Shown piece by piece: positions 59,451 through 64,000 of a stretch of 64,000 nt of DNA. The stretch is from assembly GCA_023374045.1 (NCBI GenBank), contig CM041778.1, positions 361,558,831 to 361,622,830 of the forward strand, read 5' to 3'. The stretch is from Limonium bicolor (taxonomy: Eukaryota; Streptophyta; Magnoliopsida; Caryophyllales; Plumbaginaceae). The translations under genes were made by a program, and so were the position numbers. The notes beneath the pieces are model-generated. The model did not search any database, was not told the DNA's origin, and was given only the letters and a program-made list of their open reading frames with translations. Positions within the stretch are counted from its first letter, which is position 1. Each line of letters opens with the position of its first letter.

Positions 59451-62400
59451 TGTAACACCCCTACAACGCTTCTAACACTACCGAAATCGCAGCGGAAATA
59501 ACCAACCAAACAAACTAACGCTTTGGTGTTACAACGCCGTTAACCACCCACGTGGTTAACTAGGCAGAATAAATACAATGTATCGGTCTGATGATCAGAC
59601 TCCCGAGCATAGAATCTAACTCCATATATAAACATAACCAACCATACCGAGTATTTAATTTACACACACCTACAAACCATAATCATCCATCACTGTATAA
59701 CAACGGTATCAAAATGTAACCTCGGGAGCACAGGCGCATCCCGGGCTCAACAACCAACATAGCCAAAAGTACATCAACACCTAGGACCTAGAGCCACTCT
59801 GCTCTTCGATCCTCATCCTGCAATAAAATATGGAGCCCCCGAGGGGGTCAGCAACCTTTGCTGGTATGGCTAACGCGCAGCCCATCGGCTACCGGGATAC
59901 GCGCAACCAATTGTCATAATAACATGGCATTCATTTTAGAACATCCAACATATATATATATTTACCATAGCATAGCAAGGGAAATTGCATAGCATCATAA
60001 CAATACATATCACCATAAACGGTTCTCACAAGGAACCTTCCACCATAGTTAGTATACCATGTGAGCCTAGAGATTTTTACCAATCCCATGTTAAGCTCGT
60101 TACCATCCTCGTTACCGTCCGGTTATGTAGAACGGTTAACTTATACCAAAGGTGTGTCGGATATAGTAATCCCAAGCACACCGAAATAACATACGTATGC
60201 CCCTATGGCCCGACGTGAGTCAGTAACTAGCTTTGGATAAGCTAAGGGAAGGTAGAAACCAAATTGGAATACCACCTATACATACACCAAGAGAGCCGAA
60301 CCGGATATGATATCGACCCCCATCCATCACACGCGTGGCCGGAACAACCGGACTCCTCACTCCCCCGATTAGCACTTGTTAGTGATCACACAATATTTTG
60401 TTAAGTCACAACAAGCAAACACTTAGGTCTTGTTAGACAACCAAGGGAAGGAGTCACAACTTTACAACATCTAATGTATAACAACTGTAAACTCTTTTCA
60501 TGCCTTAATCTTATAAGGTCGTAACACACAGAAAAGCAAACAACATCCAAGCCGGTGTAAACCGGTAGGCAACAGACTGCAAGAAAACCATACCTTGGTC
60601 CTTGCCTCGTTTCGTTTCCACCTTGAGAGAATCCTATACACATTAGTAGCGTCGGTTAATTATTTATTTAACTTCACACTTACTAAGTATTCAACATGAT
60701 TGTATGACATGTTTTAATGTCTATCTTACCCTAGGTTACCTTCATTATACACCCTAGGGTTAACTACATAAGTCACATTCTTTTCTGTTTTTTTTTTTTA
60801 CAAGTTTAGGTCCGACCGGACTTGCCGACCGGACTTGTCCATGTCCGGTCGATTCCAGAGAGTTTCTCCCCTTCGGAAATTTAGCCCGACCGGACTTGCC
60901 AAGTCCGGTCCTATGTCCGGTCGATTCCAGTAACTCAATCCGTACACAAATTACAAGCCCGACCGACCTTGCAAGTCCGGTCCCAAGGTCGGTCCATTCC
61001 AGAAGCCAATTCTCGCAGGGTAAACTGGGCCCGACCGAACTTGCAAGTCCGGTCGCAAGTCCGGTCTGCCCCAAATCTTTGTTTTCCTTTTTACATTCAA
61101 CTCCAAACTTCACCCCATATAACCTAGTACCCCCTAACCTCATTTGGGCACTTCAAACACAACTTAAGCCATCCTTAAACACTCATAAAACTCACTTTCT
61201 AATTCCTTAAGCCTTTACTTATATCTTCACAAAATTCCTAACACTTACAATGTTTTCTCCTAGTTTTTCAAGTGGTGTTTCATACCTAAGATAACTACTA
61301 TCCCAAAAGCTTTCTCCTTATTTTAACATCATCTCCCAAGCATCATCTCTCACAACTAATTCCTTATATCCTTCTTGAAACTCTTTTCCTAGTGTACACT
61401 TCTCCTTATTTTACCAAAGTTTGCCTAGGTATTTACCTAAGTCCCAAAGTGACTTTGATACTTACTAAATCTCAAGATCATGCCTAAGTCCTTATTACAC
61501 TCTAGAGTACTTCCTAGTTCATCAAAATTCCTTTAAAACATCATGAACTCCTTATTCATTTCCTACATTTTCTAACTCACCAAACCTTATGTAAACACTT
61601 AGAACTTCTTGCTTCTTACCTAAATTTTGACATGGATTCCCTAGAACATTACTAAGCCTAAACACTTTGCTTTCTCCATTAAACACACAAGAACATCTAG
61701 AATCACCAAGAACACTCTCATACACAACTTCACCAAATTTACACTACATTACAATATAGTGCATAATTTAAATTGCATGGCACTTAGGCCCTTAAATGCA
61801 TGGCTCTTAGTGCATGGCTCTTAGGCCCTTAAGGTGCTTAAATCATAAACACTGAATTTCCACAATATATATGCCTTTAACCTGCAAATACACTCAACAC
61901 ACATATGCCCTTTACTAGTCTCTTGAGAACACTTTACTAAGTCATTCACCATTTGCTCTTTAGGTAGTTTTAATAAGCATTTATAAGCTCATTTCTCCTA
62001 AGGCATTAAACAACATTAAGTTAGTAGATTTACCTCTTTTTCCAAAACACTTCCTTCTTGATTCCTTACAAAACCGTATGGTATTTTGATTCCTTGTCAA
62101 GTTCTAGACAATATACAAACACCATAATGAGTATTCAAGCTTTGAGCTTCATCTCATTGTAAACCCTAATTTTACATTGTTTCAAAAACATTAATGTAGT
62201 TGTTTTACCTTGATCTTTGAAGGGAGTTTGAATATATAACAAGAGAGGACTCCACCTAGTCCATGAAGAGTTGAAATGAAGCTAGAACAAAGTCACACAA
62301 AGAGCTATATCAATGTGTATTTTCGGTCAAGGTAAGAACATGGAGGAAACATGATTTTTCTTTGAGATTCCTTACCTAGAAGCAAAGGAGATCAACAATA

Positions 62401-63322
62401 TGTCAAAACAAGCTCAAGCTCCTTCAATGGTGGAACACCTTGGCACCGAAATGGGGCTCTTGGAGTTTTGAGAAGATAGGAATGAAGAGCTTGATGAGAG
62501 GAAGAGATTGGTGGTTTTGTTTTTGATTTGAACAAGTGAGCAAGATTTTACAAGAGGTCAAAGTGGGAGTTCTAATGGTGGTAGTGGTATTACCGAGAGA
62601 GCAAAGAAGAGAGGTAGAAGATGGTGTTTGGAAACCGTGGGAATGAAGGAAAGAAATGAGAATGAGATAGGATTTGCTTTTAAGAAGATATTTATGCTTA
62701 TAAAGTAAAAAGTAAGTTTACTTAGTTTGCTTTACTTATTACATTAACTAGAGAGTGGTGAGTCACCACACTTATAAAAACCGGCCCCCTTTATTAGTAT
62801 GAGGGTATTTTAGTCTTTGTTTGTCAATTTAATTACTTAATACAACATATGTTATAAACTAGCTTATAAAAATCACTATTCACCTAAACAAGGCACTTAG
62901 AAGTGAAATTTTTGATTTCCCATTAATATAGCCACCCAAATGTGATACTATATAGTACACTATATATTTAAGAGTAATGATGGACATTTAGCCATTCAAA
63001 ACTCATTTACAAGACAATTTTTCAAAAATGTGCTTTAAGACTTCTTAAAGCACATTTTGTGTTTTAACTTGTTTTCAAGCTTGGTTTTCTTTGGTAATTG
63101 ATTTAATATGTTCATTAATACATATATAAAGTCTTGGTAAGTTCATTAGGTCTTACCCAAGCCTATTCCAAGCTTAGAGCACATTTTAGCTCTTATTGAC
63201 TTTAAAGCACATTTTGTGTTTGCTTTTGTTTAAATTTGTTTACTAGTGTTTTTAAGACTCTTTTTAGTCTTAATAAATCATGTTTTAATGTTTAACCAAC
63301 ATACCAAGGTTGGGGTATTTCA
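59451..63322 (-). repeat. Element E, right LTR (5' LTR in element sense)
   Basis: This is the 3872-bp partner LTR, adjoining the PBS. The inverted-repeat cluster is at 60810-61066 and carries one extra CCGACCGGACTTG unit compared with the left copy. Confidence 0.93.
60810..61066. repeat. Inverted-repeat cluster GACCGGACTTG in element E's right LTR
   Basis: This is the counterpart of 50630-50872, with one additional unit at 60821-60838. Confidence 0.9.
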
Positions 63323-64000
63323 CTAAAACCCCTTCTAAAACTCTCCAAAGGTAAACCCTAGAAATCTTGCTTTAAGCATTTCAATGAACTAGCATTAAAT
63401 TACGGGTTAGTATGTTAATTGCACTTGTTTTGTGTGCTTTGGATGATGGGAATGGAGTTTGGAAACTCCATTCCCCATATGACCGATTTTGGTGCAAGAG
63501 GAGAGAAGAAGAGAATTGGAAAAAGAATAAAGGAATTATAAGCTCAAGGTAAGAGCTCTTTCCTAGTGCTAAATTTTAATGCATTAGAGTAATGGGAATG
63601 GGTAAACCAATTTAAAGAACCCAAAACATTGTACTAGTATTGTAGTTATGGAAGTTTGCGTATTTGTGAGCTAAGTATTTGAATTGTGGGCCTTAGAGCC
63701 AAGTAAATTGTGTATGTGTATTGATAATGTGGTTTGAGGAAGTAATGATGTATTGATTGCTGGTAGGACCCTTGTATGGGTGTGGCTAGATTAGGAATGA
63801 ATTTGGTGAGAATGGATATGTGTGGCTAAGTTAGAATTGTAGGTGAACTATGGCGAAATTTTAGTAGGAAATGTGTATTTATGGATGACTTGGTGAAAGG
63901 GAGAACCAAGGTATGTATTGGATTGGGTAAGGATGTTTTATAACCATAGATTAGTAGTTGTAGTATGAGGATATAAGAGGGAAAAATCTGTAGCAAGAAG
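63323..64000 (+). mobile_element. LTR-like fragment, probably a + sense gypsy LTR
   Basis: There is no open frame of note. It contains ACCGATTTTGGTGCAAGAGG, GGCGAAATTTTAGTAGG and a terminal GAAAAATCTGTAGCAAGAAG, which resemble in reverse complement parts of the solo LTR at 15782-19666 (around 18760, 18175 and 17770). It continues past the window end. It does not continue LTR C on the other side of element E. Confidence 0.5.

Larger units (their letters stand above)
49265..63322 (-). mobile_element. Element E: gypsy retrotransposon with gag, AlkB and pol
   Basis: The element is 14.06 kb on the minus strand. LTRs of 3838 and 3872 bp surround a 6.35-kb interior coding for gag, AlkB, protease, RT, RNase H, integrase and a chromodomain. 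The PBS is at 59434-59445 and the PPT at 53103-53119. The flanking bases, TAGGA on the left and CTAAA on the right, do not form a target duplication. The LTRs differ by many indels, so it is older than the LARD-like element or is a recombinant of two insertions. All genes are frameshifted. The order is the same as in element B. Confidence 0.93.

Overview
The window is intergenic repeat DNA from a flowering plant with a transposon-rich genome. Almost every base belongs to LTR retrotransposons nested inside one another, and no intact host gene was found. The evidence for a plant is the set of lineages: Tekay/Del-like Ty3/gypsy chromoviruses primed by initiator tRNA-Met, an Athila-like element primed by tRNA-Asp, a TRIM, and a non-coding LARD-like element.

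Layout. Element A (+, Ty3/gypsy) is the host of the left half. Its 5' LTR runs from before base 1 to 15668 and is split by a non-coding LARD-like element (381-14541, minus, TSD CTACC). A's internal region (15669-23532) is split by a solo LTR (15782-19666, TSD AGGGG) and, inside its RT, by a 440-bp TRIM (22219-22658, TSD GGCCA). A's 3' LTR (23533-24222 plus 34899-36280) is split by an Athila-like element (24223-34898, TSD TGGGT). Element B (36281-43673, +) has only the end of its 5' LTR, then gag, an AlkB dioxygenase domain, protease, RT, RNase H, integrase and a chromodomain. It is followed by fragments of a minus-strand LTR, C (43674-44931 and 48939-49264), split by a + solo LTR, D (44932-48933, TSD GTTAC). 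Element E (49265-63322, minus) has two LTRs and the same gag-AlkB-pol layout as B. A + strand LTR-like fragment fills 63323-64000.

The notable system is the gypsy lineage of B and E. Both carry a full-length copy (about 740 bp) of a plant ALKBH1-like 2-oxoglutarate/Fe(II) dioxygenase between the gag zinc knuckles and the protease. Three gag introns sit at matching places in both copies. The intron before AlkB and a conserved acceptor before the protease have the same phase (1). Exon 3 could therefore splice either to AlkB, giving gag-AlkB that ends at the AlkB stop, or past it, giving gag-pol. The LARD-like element shares with E a nearly identical PBS leader, including a perfect PBS hairpin, and a PPT-side hairpin with compensatory changes. 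It is probably mobilised by this lineage. Every coding region here is broken by stops or frameshifts, so these copies are fossils. The design is inferred from comparing them.
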